Shown piece after piece: positions 1 to 8,198 of a DNA stretch of 25,989 nt. The translations under genes were made by a program, and so were the position numbers. The notes below the pieces were generated by a model. It was not told where the DNA came from. It searched no databases and saw nothing but the letters and a program-made list of their open reading frames with translations. The stretch spans positions 1-25,989 of IMG/VR virus record IMGVR_UViG_3300008448_000549; one strand, given 5' to 3'. Within the stretch, counting starts at the first letter, position 1. The number at the start of each line of letters is the position of its first letter. Source of the stretch: a virus.

Positions 1-62
1 ATATATAACTATTTAATTTTGTTGCAATATAAGTACTAATTTTCAAAAAGTCAAATACTATG

Positions 63-386
63 TTATATAGTAAATGAATTTTCATGGCCATTAACGTATT
101 CTATAAATTCATATCCTAGATTACCTGTTGGCTCTTTACCTATTTGAGCTTCCATATGATGTAGCAATGCTTGTAGTCTATTATCATTATCGAGATCGCC
201 GTAAGCAATTGCCACTATATTATCATAACCATCTTTGGTTAGAAGTGTTATGTTTTTTTTATACTTACGCATAAGTAAATCAATCTTACTCTTGTTTGTT
301 TCTATCTTTACTTTAGAAGAAACACTTTCTTTGAGTATTGTATTAATTTCCTCACGTATAAGTTGTTTTAGTTCTGATAGTTTCAT
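63..386 (-). CDS. Small leader-bearing protein A, possible capsid-internal protein
   Basis: A 107-residue protein that I do not recognise by family. Its first 20 residues (M-K-L-S-E-L-K-Q-L-I-R-E-E-I, then I-L-K-E) match the leader of three other proteins in this window. L18-K19-E20 followed by S21 fits the L-x-E cleavage rule of T4-type prohead proteases, and I10-R11-E12 is a second possible site. The rest (residues 25-107) is a mixed alpha/beta domain with a Lys-rich N-terminal part and no catalytic motif I can name. The start overlaps the stop of the preceding leader-bearing gene by four bases (ATGA), so the two are probably translationally coupled. The shared leader is seen; packaging into the capsid is inferred. 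It is the last gene of the run inside the window. Confidence 0.85.
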   Translation of the reverse strand: MKLSELKQLIREEINTILKESVSSKVKIETNKSKIDLLMRKYKKNITLLTKDGYDNIVAIAYGDLDNDNRLQALLHHMEAQIGKEPTGNLGYEFIEYVNGHENSFTI

Positions 387-607
387 TTCACTTTACTTAA
401 AAAATTAATTAGATCAGGCATAGCATCTTTAGGTATAAAAACTTGACCAGCTAGTGTACCATTATTATAGTCGTATCTATAAATTCGTATACCATCTTTT
501 TTTGATTCTATTTCTAAGGTTCCGGAACGACCAAGTTTAGCTTTGGCTTCTCCTAGAGTTTTTCCTATTTCTTCTCTGATGATATTTTTTAATTCTGATT
601 TTTTCAT
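383..607 (-). CDS. Small leader-bearing protein B, possible capsid-internal protein
   Basis: A 74-residue protein. Residues 1-20 are the shared leader (M-K-K-S-E-L-K-N-I-I-R-E-E-I, ending L18-G19-E20, then A21). The L-x-E falls at exactly the same position as in proteins A and C although the middle residue differs, which suggests the site is under selection. The remaining 50 residues are one compact domain with alternating polar and hydrophobic residues (predicted strands about 29-58) and a C-terminal helix about 61-73. The layout loosely recalls small PC4-like single-strand DNA-binding domains, but I would not assign it. It lies two bases after the stop of protein C and overlaps protein A by four bases, so the three genes probably form one unit downstream of nrdA. 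Confidence 0.8.
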   Translation of the reverse strand: MKKSELKNIIREEIGKTLGEAKAKLGRSGTLEIESKKDGIRIYRYDYNNGTLAGQVFIPKDAMPDLINFLSKVK

Positions 608-609
608 TG

Positions 610-1221
610 TTATTTATTTTTCATCAAAGCAAAAAGGTCTACAAGATTTGTTTTCGAAAATTCAGTAGGTTTTTCATCAGCATAATCAGCATCAAATTGA
701 ATATAATATTTATCACCATTTATTTTTACAATTTTACCAAACCATGTACTTTTCATTCTTACAACCTCATCACCAACTTTAAGTTTGGTTTGTGGTGTTA
801 TTCTTGACCACTTACCAGCTTTGATTTCTTTTTTGACAGCTGGGCTTGCCCAGTTTGGAGCTCTTGTTGGATCTAAGTCATTCTTTATATACGCTATTAA
901 GTCATCTACATTTCCTTTAAGCAGTACTTTGTCGTCATATACAGTAAGATTTTTAGCGAAATTGGCTAGGGCGTCTGGGTTAAGTTTCTTACCTGCTTTC
1001 TGTCCTCCTAACTTGTACACCGCCATAAGTAGGTTTGATGTATCTTTTATAACTTTAGGATTTTTTGGATATGCAACAAAACGCTGCGTAGCTTTAGTAA
1101 GTATATTTTTCCACTCATCACCAGGATTGTTAAAGTCGTAGGAAGTAGGTAATACTGTAGCTTCTTTTAATACCTTTTCTATTTCCTCTTTGATGATTTG
1201 CTTTAGTTCTGATTTTTTCAT
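610..1221 (-). CDS. Leader-bearing protein C with C-terminal SH3/KOW-like domain
   Basis: A 203-residue protein when started at the ATG at 1221. An in-frame ATG at 1248 would add nine residues, but only the 1221 start aligns with the three other leader proteins (M-K-K-S-E-L-K-Q-I-I-K-E-E-I, then L18-K19-E20 and A21), so I prefer it. Residues about 25-140 look helical, with no known motif. Residues about 145-195 contain K-V-G-D-E-V-V-R-M, then G-K-I-V-K-I-N-G and Y-Y-I-Q-F, a pattern typical of SH3-like/KOW beta barrels that often bind nucleic acid. The gene follows nrdA closely. Capsid targeting is inferred from the leader. The binding partner of the barrel is unknown. Confidence 0.82.
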   Translation of the reverse strand: MKKSELKQIIKEEIEKVLKEATVLPTSYDFNNPGDEWKNILTKATQRFVAYPKNPKVIKDTSNLLMAVYKLGGQKAGKKLNPDALANFAKNLTVYDDKVLLKGNVDDLIAYIKNDLDPTRAPNWASPAVKKEIKAGKWSRITPQTKLKVGDEVVRMKSTWFGKIVKINGDKYYIQFDADYADEKPTEFSKTNLVDLFALMKNK

Positions 1222-1251
1222 TTTTTTTATTAAATGTTTATCATACATATT

Positions 1252-2976
1252 TTATCCTTCACAAGAAATACACTCGGATAATCGTTGTAAATTATCTCCT
1301 CTCAATACTGATTCAGTACGTAAGTAATATAATGTTTTAATTCCTTGTTTCCAAGCCTCTTTATGTACTTGACTAATCCATTTTGGAGTGTCATTTGGGT
1401 CAAAACATAGGTTTAATGAAATTGCTTGGTCTACATATTGCTGTCTAATACCATTTTGTTTTACAATTTCTAACTGGTTAATTTCTTTAAATGTTAAGAA
1501 CACTTCTTTTTCTTCATTAGTTAGAATATAATCAGGCAAACCATAAACAGAACCTTGATCCTTTAAAATTTGATCCCAAACACTATCAATGTTATATCCT
1601 TTCTTCTCAAGTAACGCTTCTAAAATTTTATTACGCTTAATGAATACACCTTTAGCTGTTTTCAAATTATAAACATTAGCTGGAATTGGTTCAATTGAAG
1701 GTGATACGCCTCCTGAAATATGAGCATTAGATACTGTAGGCGCGGGTGCTAGTAAGTGTGTATGTCTTAGACCTGTACCTTTACACCATTCTGGCTCACC
1801 ATATAATTCTGCTTGTTCTTTAGATGCTTTAATAGCCTCTCTTTGAATGAAATCAAACATTAATCTTGTATATGAGTTAGCCTGAATACCTACAAACGGT
1901 AATCCTTTTTGTTGTAGAAATGTATGCCAACCTAAAACACCCAATCCAATTGCTCTACCTTTAGTAGCAGAACGAACTGTGTTCTCCATAAACTTAACAT
2001 TCTTAGCTCTATCAATAAATTCTTGAAGTACACCTTCTAAGAACCAAATTGATAATTCAGGTAATGTCATTCCATTTTCAAACTTATAGTCTTTCCATTC
2101 ATCCCAACGAGCTAAATTCAAAGATGATAAACAACAAATAAATGAGTGTAATTCATCTGTATATAAAGCAATCTCAGTGCAAATGTTAGTCATTGACACT
2201 TTTAAGTTATTTTGCTTATATGCTTCAGGATTTGCTTTATTAATATTATCTTCAAACATAAGATAAGGCTCACCTGTTTCTAAACGTGTCTTAAGAATCT
2301 CACCCCATATTTTTAATGACTTAGGATCTTTATTCTCTAGTTTATTCATAAATTCATCATCAATAACAACACATTGATGAAGATTTAAACATTGTCTGTT
2401 AACATCTCCTTTAGGACGACGAATACCTAAAAATTCTTCTATGTCTGGGTGGTTAATACTTAAATTAACAGATGCTGCTCCTCTACGAACACTACCTTGG
2501 TTAGTGGCTAAGATTGTAGAGTCATAAATTTTACACCATGGAACTACACCTTCTGATACACCATTATCTCTAATGGCTTTACCTCTACCTCTGATACGTG
2601 ATACTCCGATTCCTACTCCACCACCCTGAGATGATAAACGCATTAATTCAGAATTTGCATCTGCAATACCTTCAATACTATCACCTACATCAATACCAAA
2701 ACATGAAATAGGCATTCCACGTTCTGTACCCATGTTTGATAATACTGGTGATGCTAAGCATAACCAGTTTTTAACTATTGCCTCATAAAACAATGGTTGT
2801 AAATCCTTACGTTTTAAACGGCGAGCAGCAAATTTACTTACTCTTTTATAAGCGTCAAATACATCTTCATCAGGTAGTAAATACCCTTTAGAAATCATAC
2901 TAACCGCTATTTCATCCATCCATTCAGGATAATGCTTCCCCTTAACCCAATTGCTTGTGTCTACTTGTATACTCAT
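1252..2976 (-). CDS. nrdA: Ribonucleoside-diphosphate reductase, large (alpha) subunit, class I
   Basis: The catalytic subunit that reduces ribonucleotides to deoxyribonucleotides for phage DNA synthesis. Key residues can be aligned with E. coli NrdA by motif: C92 in P-I-S-C-F-G and C281 in C-C-L-S-S-L-N form the redox pair; N264-x-C266-x-E268 is the active site with the thiyl-radical cysteine; Y550-Y551 (T-L-Y-Y) form the radical-transfer pair; the C-terminal C569-I-S-C572 is the cysteine pair that is re-reduced by thioredoxin or glutaredoxin. At 574 residues it is far shorter than E. coli NrdA (about 760) and starts just before the ten-helix barrel, so the N-terminal ATP cone is missing and dATP shut-off by that route is not expected. 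The ATG has the A-rich leader common here and no Shine-Dalgarno. Its partner nrdB is upstream, separated by the ART-like gene. Confidence 0.97.
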   Translation of the reverse strand: MSIQVDTSNWVKGKHYPEWMDEIAVSMISKGYLLPDEDVFDAYKRVSKFAARRLKRKDLQPLFYEAIVKNWLCLASPVLSNMGTERGMPISCFGIDVGDSIEGIADANSELMRLSSQGGGVGIGVSRIRGRGKAIRDNGVSEGVVPWCKIYDSTILATNQGSVRRGAASVNLSINHPDIEEFLGIRRPKGDVNRQCLNLHQCVVIDDEFMNKLENKDPKSLKIWGEILKTRLETGEPYLMFEDNINKANPEAYKQNNLKVSMTNICTEIALYTDELHSFICCLSSLNLARWDEWKDYKFENGMTLPELSIWFLEGVLQEFIDRAKNVKFMENTVRSATKGRAIGLGVLGWHTFLQQKGLPFVGIQANSYTRLMFDFIQREAIKASKEQAELYGEPEWCKGTGLRHTHLLAPAPTVSNAHISGGVSPSIEPIPANVYNLKTAKGVFIKRNKILEALLEKKGYNIDSVWDQILKDQGSVYGLPDYILTNEEKEVFLTFKEINQLEIVKQNGIRQQYVDQAISLNLCFDPNDTPKWISQVHKEAWKQGIKTLYYLRTESVLRGDNLQRLSECISCEG

Positions 2977-3029
2977 AATTTTTTTGTTTTATATAATTCA
3001 TTACATTATATGAAAAAGCATCATATTTA

Positions 3030-3707
3030 TTATTTAAGTTTTGAAATTATATATCGTTTTACATCTATTGTTAATGTATCGTATTTAGTATTTAATTTTT
3101 TATTAAAATATTCTATCATTTCATAATTAGGAAAATCAGAAGAATATTCTATTTTTTCTTTAGTTATAATATTATCAATATATTGCTTAACATCATCAGT
3201 TAAGGGTAAAGCTACCTGGTTGTAATCAACAAATTTTTTTCCTCTTCTTATTTTATCTGATACTTTTATAAAAGGGTATTTATCAATCAAATTTTTTATG
3301 GAGTTTGGATTGTATAATTCTTCACTACCAGGACTTATTCTTACTTCTATTATATAATCTATAATATTCTTAATATCTCCTTGTACTATTTCTTCCATTT
3401 CATCTTCAGATTCTTTATAATCAGGATAGTTAAAATAATAATTATATGGAGTAATTTTATATTTATTAGATAATTTATTTCCATCTATAGATATTCTAAC
3501 AGTTTTAGTACCGGTCCCTCCTACTCCCCCTATATCTCCCAATTTATCTCTAGTTAGAGATACTGTTGGGAGTTTGTCTTTTTCAAATTTGTTACTTGCC
3601 TTTAATGTGTTTGTTTTTAAAATATTAAGTAATGAGGACATATCTGTAAAGTGATATAAAGTACCTACTTGTTTGCCTTCATTTAATAAATCAATTAATT
3701 TTATCAT
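3030..3707 (-). CDS. ADP-ribosyltransferase-like (DarT/ART-fold) protein with possible capsid-targeting leader
   Basis: A 225-residue protein. Residues 17-34 read L-Y-H-F-T-D-M-S-S-L-L-N-I-L-K-T-N-T, the N-terminal NAD-binding pattern (Y-H-x-T, then a helix with a S-L-x-x-I-L core) seen in DarT-like and related ART-fold enzymes. V-S-L-T-R-D follows at 49-54, and E-E-I-V-Q-G-D-I at 105-112 is a plausible position for the catalytic glutamate (E105 or E106) before a strand. The first ten residues (M-I-K-L-I-D-L-L-N-E, then G11) resemble the ten-residue capsid-targeting peptides of T4 internal proteins and end in a perfect L-N-E site for the prohead protease. The gene sits between nrdB (11 bases away) and nrdA and reads as an insertion into the reductase pair. 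The ART fold is inferred from motifs; target and activity are unknown. Confidence 0.6.
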   Translation of the reverse strand: MIKLIDLLNEGKQVGTLYHFTDMSSLLNILKTNTLKASNKFEKDKLPTVSLTRDKLGDIGGVGGTGTKTVRISIDGNKLSNKYKITPYNYYFNYPDYKESEDEMEEIVQGDIKNIIDYIIEVRISPGSEELYNPNSIKNLIDKYPFIKVSDKIRRGKKFVDYNQVALPLTDDVKQYIDNIITKEKIEYSSDFPNYEMIEYFNKKLNTKYDTLTIDVKRYIISKLK

Positions 3708-3717
3708 AATTGTATTT

Positions 3718-4668
3718 TTATAGATCGTCCCAATCTGCAGTTGATTTAGAGTAAGATGTTACTCTACCTGCAAAGAAATCTTGATGTGTTTTGCCTGATG
3801 TTAAATGTCCAAACCATTCAATTTGTTTTAATAAGTTTGGATCAATATCATTATAGATAGGTTTGTAACCTAATTCTATCATTTTTTCATTAGCACGTGC
3901 TTTGATGAAATTCTTTAACTGTTCTTTAGTTAAACCTTCAATGTCACCCATTTCAAATGCTTTATCAATAAAATCAAATTCTAATTTAACTGATAACTCA
4001 CATGCTTCAACTATTTTGTCTCTTAGATCGTCAGTATTTAGATCTGGTCTTTCTTCTAGTAATGTTCTAAATAACCAACATCCTGCTTTAGAATGTAATG
4101 ATTCATCTCTAACACTCCATTCTACAATTTGACCTGTACCTTTCATTAAGTTTCTTAATTGAAAACTCATCAATACAGCAAATGAAGAAAATAAATTAAC
4201 ACCTTCAGTGAATGCTGAAAATATAGCTAATGATAATGCTTGTTCTTCTAAAGTAGTGCCTGGTGTTTCAATTAGACGCTCAATTTTAGCTTTTGATGTT
4301 TCGTCTTCTAAGAACGCTCTAAAATCATCTAAACCTAATTCTTCATTCAAACGAGCATAAGCCTCAGCATGTATTGATTCAAAATCAGCAAATACACGAG
4401 CCATTGCTTGAATTTCAGGTTTTGGAAACCAAATTGATACTTTAGTTGACCAATAGTCATTAACATGTACTTCTGTTTGAGCAAATGATTTTAAAATGTT
4501 ACCTATTAAGTTCTTTTCAGAATCATTTAGTTTTAACTTCCAATCATTTAAATCAGATGCAAGTGGTACTTCATCTGCTAACCAATGTGCTCTATGTTGG
4601 TCTTTATAAAAGTCAAACGCTGTCTGGTATTCAAACGGTTTGTAAAAATTGCGGGGCTCAATAATCAT
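3718..4668 (-). CDS. nrdB: Ribonucleoside-diphosphate reductase, small (beta) subunit, class I
   Basis: A ferritin-like R2 subunit of 316 residues that makes the radical used by NrdA. All six metal-ligand positions can be placed: E66, E97 and H100 (E-S-I-H), E155 (F-T-E-G), E189 and H192 (R-D-E-S-L-H). The radical tyrosine is Y104, four residues after H100 as in E. coli (E115, H118, Y122). Counting back 31 residues from E97 puts E66 where E. coli has D84, so the first ligand seems to be Glu rather than Asp. The acidic tail A-D-W-D-D-L is the usual docking peptide for NrdA. The start codon overlaps the helicase stop by four bases (ATGA). Confidence 0.96.
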   Translation of the reverse strand: MIIEPRNFYKPFEYQTAFDFYKDQHRAHWLADEVPLASDLNDWKLKLNDSEKNLIGNILKSFAQTEVHVNDYWSTKVSIWFPKPEIQAMARVFADFESIHAEAYARLNEELGLDDFRAFLEDETSKAKIERLIETPGTTLEEQALSLAIFSAFTEGVNLFSSFAVLMSFQLRNLMKGTGQIVEWSVRDESLHSKAGCWLFRTLLEERPDLNTDDLRDKIVEACELSVKLEFDFIDKAFEMGDIEGLTKEQLKNFIKARANEKMIELGYKPIYNDIDPNLLKQIEWFGHLTSGKTHQDFFAGRVTSYSKSTADWDDL

Positions 4669-6035
4669 AAATTGTCTTTAATTTCAAAAAATGCTTTCTG
4701 TAACTGTTCTCTCTCTAAATTTGTAACATCACTAAATTTATTCACTGGCTTAGCAGGATTAAAATTAGGCAACTCTTCATCATAGTCATCAAATATTTCC
4801 ATTTGACCTGTTGAGGTGTCAATTTTAGCTCCGTATGTCATACCATCTCCACCATATCTGTTTTTCATTATATGAAAACGACCTGTACCAGCGACTTTAT
4901 CCTCTTTCTTACGTGAGAGAGAAATAGCCACATCTGTAATCATGATTTTATCATAGCTACCTGCGGCTTTGTCGCCTTCGATGATATCATCTTTAGCGCC
5001 AGCACGATTAACTTGCGATACACTCCAAACAGGAATTTTTAACTCACGAGCTAATCCTTTTGTGCTAACATAAATATCATCTATTTCTTCTTTCCTATCA
5101 CCCTTAGATCTTTTAGATCTTAATAAATCAACATAGTCAATGATAATTAAATCAGGTTTTGTACCTTGGTCAATAGTCTTTTTAATATGAGCTTCTATAG
5201 TAGACATAGATGCTTTACCTGGTGAGTATTCTTTAATTATAAGATTACCTTCTAAACCATCAACTGTTTCTTGTACTCTGTCTTTATAATCATGAATCAG
5301 GTTAACAGGTACACCTGTAAAGAAGGCATCATATCGTTTACCAACATAACTTTCACTTAATTCAAGTGTATAGTGAATAACATTATAACCTAATTTAACA
5401 GCGTGACCTCCAAGTGCTATTAGTGTCCATGATTTACCACCACCTGGATTACCAAATATAAGACCAAAATCTCCATTACCTAATCCACCTTGGAATAGTT
5501 TATTAAATAAATCCCATGGTGTTGGAATTACTATTCGAGATTCTTCTCTATATCGAGTTTCAACGTCTTTATTATATTCTAGTCCTAAATTCTTATCACC
5601 ACCAGCTTTTAAAGCATTATCAACTAAATGTCTAATTGAATCATAATCACCTGCCTTCAATAATTCTACTGAAGTCATAAGTGCTTTTTTAAGTTGTTGG
5701 TTTTTACAGAAGTTAGAAAATTCTTCTTCAATATAAACTAAATCATCATTAGAAGCAGTATATGCTTCCTTAAGCTGTTCTTTAATAGATAATTGAAGTA
5801 CTTCGTTTTCAATTTTTTTCATCTCTGTTTTCAACACTTCCATTGTAGGTGTAGTGTGATACTTAGAGTAGTATTTAATGATTTCATTAATAATCCAACG
5901 ATGCGCTGAATTATCAAAGTACTCTTCACTAAGTACATCATTAATATTTATAAGGAATTCTTTATGTGTTAATAAAGAAGACAATACTTTGATCTGGAAA
6001 CCTGTTCCATATTGTGCTAATGTGTTTAATGTCAT
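4665..6035 (-). CDS. Replicative DNA helicase (DnaB/T4 gp41-like)
   Basis: A hexameric helicase of 456 residues that unwinds the phage replication fork. Residues 1-110 are a helical N-terminal domain of DnaB type (F-Q-I-K-V-L-S-S-L-L near the start). The RecA-like motor domain follows: Walker A G195-N-P-G-G-G-K-S202, Walker B L-I-I-I-D300-Y, the H4-type motif W-S-V-S-Q-V-N-R at 337-344, and K-N-R-Y-G at 391-395, an arginine-finger-like position. D-K-A-A-G-S at 355-360 is typical of DnaB. The acidic C-terminal tail (F-D-D-Y-D-E-E-L) may bind partners. It lies between the exonuclease (six bases upstream) and nrdB. No primase gene is visible in the window. Confidence 0.94.
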   Translation of the reverse strand: MTLNTLAQYGTGFQIKVLSSLLTHKEFLININDVLSEEYFDNSAHRWIINEIIKYYSKYHTTPTMEVLKTEMKKIENEVLQLSIKEQLKEAYTASNDDLVYIEEEFSNFCKNQQLKKALMTSVELLKAGDYDSIRHLVDNALKAGGDKNLGLEYNKDVETRYREESRIVIPTPWDLFNKLFQGGLGNGDFGLIFGNPGGGKSWTLIALGGHAVKLGYNVIHYTLELSESYVGKRYDAFFTGVPVNLIHDYKDRVQETVDGLEGNLIIKEYSPGKASMSTIEAHIKKTIDQGTKPDLIIIDYVDLLRSKRSKGDRKEEIDDIYVSTKGLARELKIPVWSVSQVNRAGAKDDIIEGDKAAGSYDKIMITDVAISLSRKKEDKVAGTGRFHIMKNRYGGDGMTYGAKIDTSTGQMEIFDDYDEELPNFNPAKPVNKFSDVTNLEREQLQKAFFEIKDNL

Positions 6036-6041
6036 AACTTA

Positions 6042-7088
6042 TTATTTAAAACTACTTAATACTTTAAATGTATCTCGAATCCAATAATCGGCATTTTTTA
6101 ATATATGTCCAAGTCCATCTTCGTTATACATTTTTAGAAATTCAGCTGATTTAAGTTTTTCAGCAGGTTGTTCAACTATTGTTTCAACATATAGTTTCTC
6201 ATCCTCATCCATTAATGGATTTTCTAAGTCCATCAACTTAAAATTCTTTCTAATACGATCACCTTCAAATATTACTTTAGAATAAATAACATTGTCTTTA
6301 AGTTTATCTTCACATAACTCAAAAACTTCATCTAATGTTACTTTATCTTTAGTTAATTCAGGAAATAATTTAAATAGTTTTTTAGGTCCCAAACCAGGTA
6401 TACCATCTATTTTGTCCGAATTATCTCCTAATAGTGTCTTATATAATATAAAATTCTGAGGTGGAAGGCCAAATTTATCTTTAACAGCTTTTGGTGTATA
6501 GTATTCTTTAATAATAGGACTATATACTGTAATGTTATTATTTACAAGTTGTAGAAAGTCTTTATCTGCTGATACTATAACACACTTAGAGTTAAATTTA
6601 GTTGACATATAGCTGGATAAATACGCTATAATATCATCTGCCTCGACTTTATCGATTGATATGAGGTTTACAGGTAAACACTTTAAATAATGTATTAAAC
6701 GAGTTATTTGATTAACTTTTGAGTCTTGTTCATCGTCAATACCTTCAAAAGCAGAATGATTAGTCATTCTAGCTATATTACGACCTGATTTATATTCGGG
6801 GTGTAAGTTCTTCCTATTTATGGAAGAACCTACTCCGTCGAATACTATGTAAACCGAAGTTGGTTTATTAGTGTTTATAAGAAATCCTAATGATCTCATA
6901 AAACCACCTAATCCACCAATGTGAGTCCCGTCTTGGTTTACATAACTTAAAACCGCAAAATTTCTCAAAAACAAATTTAACCCATCAATTATCAAGACTT
7001 TGTCATGCTTGTTAAAGGTTGCTTCTTGAGCAGGTTTAGAGTCTTGACTTATGTTATCAAATAACTTTAATAGGTCTTTTTTATCCAT
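6042..7088 (-). CDS. 5'-3' exonuclease, FEN/T4 RNase H family
   Basis: A 348-residue structure-specific nuclease that would remove RNA primers and 5' flaps during lagging-strand synthesis. The PIN-like domain shows its metal-binding acids in the usual order: D35 in I-I-D-G-L-N, D84 in V-F-D-G, E149-A-D151-D152, D175-K-D177 in S-A-D-K-D-F, and D222/D225 in G-D-N-S-D. I-P-G-L-G-P-K-K (230-237) is the helix-three-turn-helix DNA-binding motif. Length and order match phage FEN proteins such as T4 Rnh. About 30 extra N-terminal residues precede the first strand. Its start overlaps the recombinase stop by one base (TAATG), so the two genes are probably translationally coupled. Confidence 0.93.
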   Translation of the reverse strand: MDKKDLLKLFDNISQDSKPAQEATFNKHDKVLIIDGLNLFLRNFAVLSYVNQDGTHIGGLGGFMRSLGFLINTNKPTSVYIVFDGVGSSINRKNLHPEYKSGRNIARMTNHSAFEGIDDEQDSKVNQITRLIHYLKCLPVNLISIDKVEADDIIAYLSSYMSTKFNSKCVIVSADKDFLQLVNNNITVYSPIIKEYYTPKAVKDKFGLPPQNFILYKTLLGDNSDKIDGIPGLGPKKLFKLFPELTKDKVTLDEVFELCEDKLKDNVIYSKVIFEGDRIRKNFKLMDLENPLMDEDEKLYVETIVEQPAEKLKSAEFLKMYNEDGLGHILKNADYWIRDTFKVLSSFK

Positions 7089-8179
7089 TATTCTTCGTCT
7101 ATTAGGGTAATGTTTTCTTTACTTTCTTCCCATTCGGATTTATCTTCAGTAAGACCAAGACCCTCAATACTACCTAGAATATGAACCCACTCATGAGCAT
7201 GTTGTTTTTTATACTCATTTACATCTTTAGTATCATCATTTATAAAACCATGAACTGTAGCTACAACTGTATTTTTAGTTTGTAAGCCTGTAACGTGATT
7301 TTTATCTACTGATACTTTAGTACGAACAGCAAATTCTACTTCTTTACCGTCTTTAGTTGCTTTCATTTTACTTGTACCACTATTAGTAATATTACCAAAA
7401 GTAATAACAACTGAGGCATCTAAAAACATTGTTTCACCATTTTTCATTTTCATCTTAGGTTGAGCAAATATATTTTCAGCTGGTGCAACCCAGATCTTAT
7501 TAATAGCTACCATTGTATTAGTATATGGTGAATTTTCTTTACGTGACAGTGGGAAGCGTTGGTTAATAAAATTTCCAAATTGTTGTGACATCGCACCTGC
7601 GTTCCACATTGGATTATTTTTATTCGCTTCAACACTCATTTTACAAGGTATAGAACCAATTGAATCCCAAAAGAAACATAAATCATAAGGTAAATTACCT
7701 TTCTTTTGTTCATCTAACAAGTCAGCTATAAACTCAGCTACATCTTCAATTGTTTGAAGTGAACTTCTGTCGTTATATAAGAAAAAACCTTTATAATCTA
7801 TAACTTCTCCTGTTGATTCATCAACAACATCTTCAACTTGGAATCCCATTTGTTTAGCGTGTTCCCAAGACCATTTCATCTCTGTAATAATAAACACAGG
7901 TAAAATGCCCATTTTCTGGGCATTTATTGCCAATTCAAGTAAAGCTGTTGTTTTACCTGTATTACTGTGTCCTCTTAAGAGATTAATATGGCCTATGGCT
8001 GCGCCTGGAAGAGAAGTTGATTCTTGTAAAGCCTCTGAAAATGGAATCCATCTTTGTTCTTTGAACTTGACTGTACTGTTTAGCAGCTTTTTCTCTTTAA
8101 ATTTCTCTAGATTGAAATTAGCTTTAATTTCACTAGAGACCGCTGTCATTAAAGATTCTTTTTCTTTTTTCTTGGCCAT
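7088..8179 (-). CDS. uvsX: UvsX/RecA-like recombinase
   Basis: A 363-residue strand-exchange ATPase for recombination-dependent replication and repair. Walker A is G70-H-S-N-T-G-K-T-T78, Walker B is L-C-F-F-W-D172-S, and I-T-E100 is a plausible catalytic glutamate. The N-terminal 40 residues are Lys/Glu-rich, as in proteins that bind their neighbours in a filament. The C-terminal tail is acidic, as in RecA and UvsX. It is placed 19 bases after gp32 and directly before the exonuclease and helicase, the company expected for a T4-type recombination and replication cluster. A general RecA paralogue is the alternative; the phage context favours UvsX. Its leader is AT-rich with no Shine-Dalgarno. 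Confidence 0.88.
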   Translation of the reverse strand: MAKKKEKESLMTAVSSEIKANFNLEKFKEKKLLNSTVKFKEQRWIPFSEALQESTSLPGAAIGHINLLRGHSNTGKTTALLELAINAQKMGILPVFIITEMKWSWEHAKQMGFQVEDVVDESTGEVIDYKGFFLYNDRSSLQTIEDVAEFIADLLDEQKKGNLPYDLCFFWDSIGSIPCKMSVEANKNNPMWNAGAMSQQFGNFINQRFPLSRKENSPYTNTMVAINKIWVAPAENIFAQPKMKMKNGETMFLDASVVITFGNITNSGTSKMKATKDGKEVEFAVRTKVSVDKNHVTGLQTKNTVVATVHGFINDDTKDVNEYKKQHAHEWVHILGSIEGLGLTEDKSEWEESKENITLIDEE

Positions 8180-8198
8180 TTAAAATGTAAATTTAAGA

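Noticed and set aside
1-62. Possible gene or terminator at the low-coordinate edge
   Set aside because: The 62 bases are AT-rich with no clear stem or frame, and the next gene would lie outside the window.
607-1141. Plus-strand open frames opposite leader protein C
   Set aside because: They lie fully over a well-supported minus-strand gene and have no family features. The same holds for the other plus-strand frames at 2932-3126, 3902-4132, 4585-4785, 5878-6087, 7905-8183, 9245-9463, 12960-13145, 16117-16356, 21612-21833 and 24243-24482.
1222-1248. Upstream ATG at 1248 that would extend leader protein C by nine residues
   Set aside because: Only the start at 1221 lines up with the leader of the three sister proteins, and the extra residues have no counterpart in them.
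5945-5954. Copy of the 10-mer in opposite orientation
   Set aside because: Inside the helicase gene on the other strand, with no gene to serve; chance.
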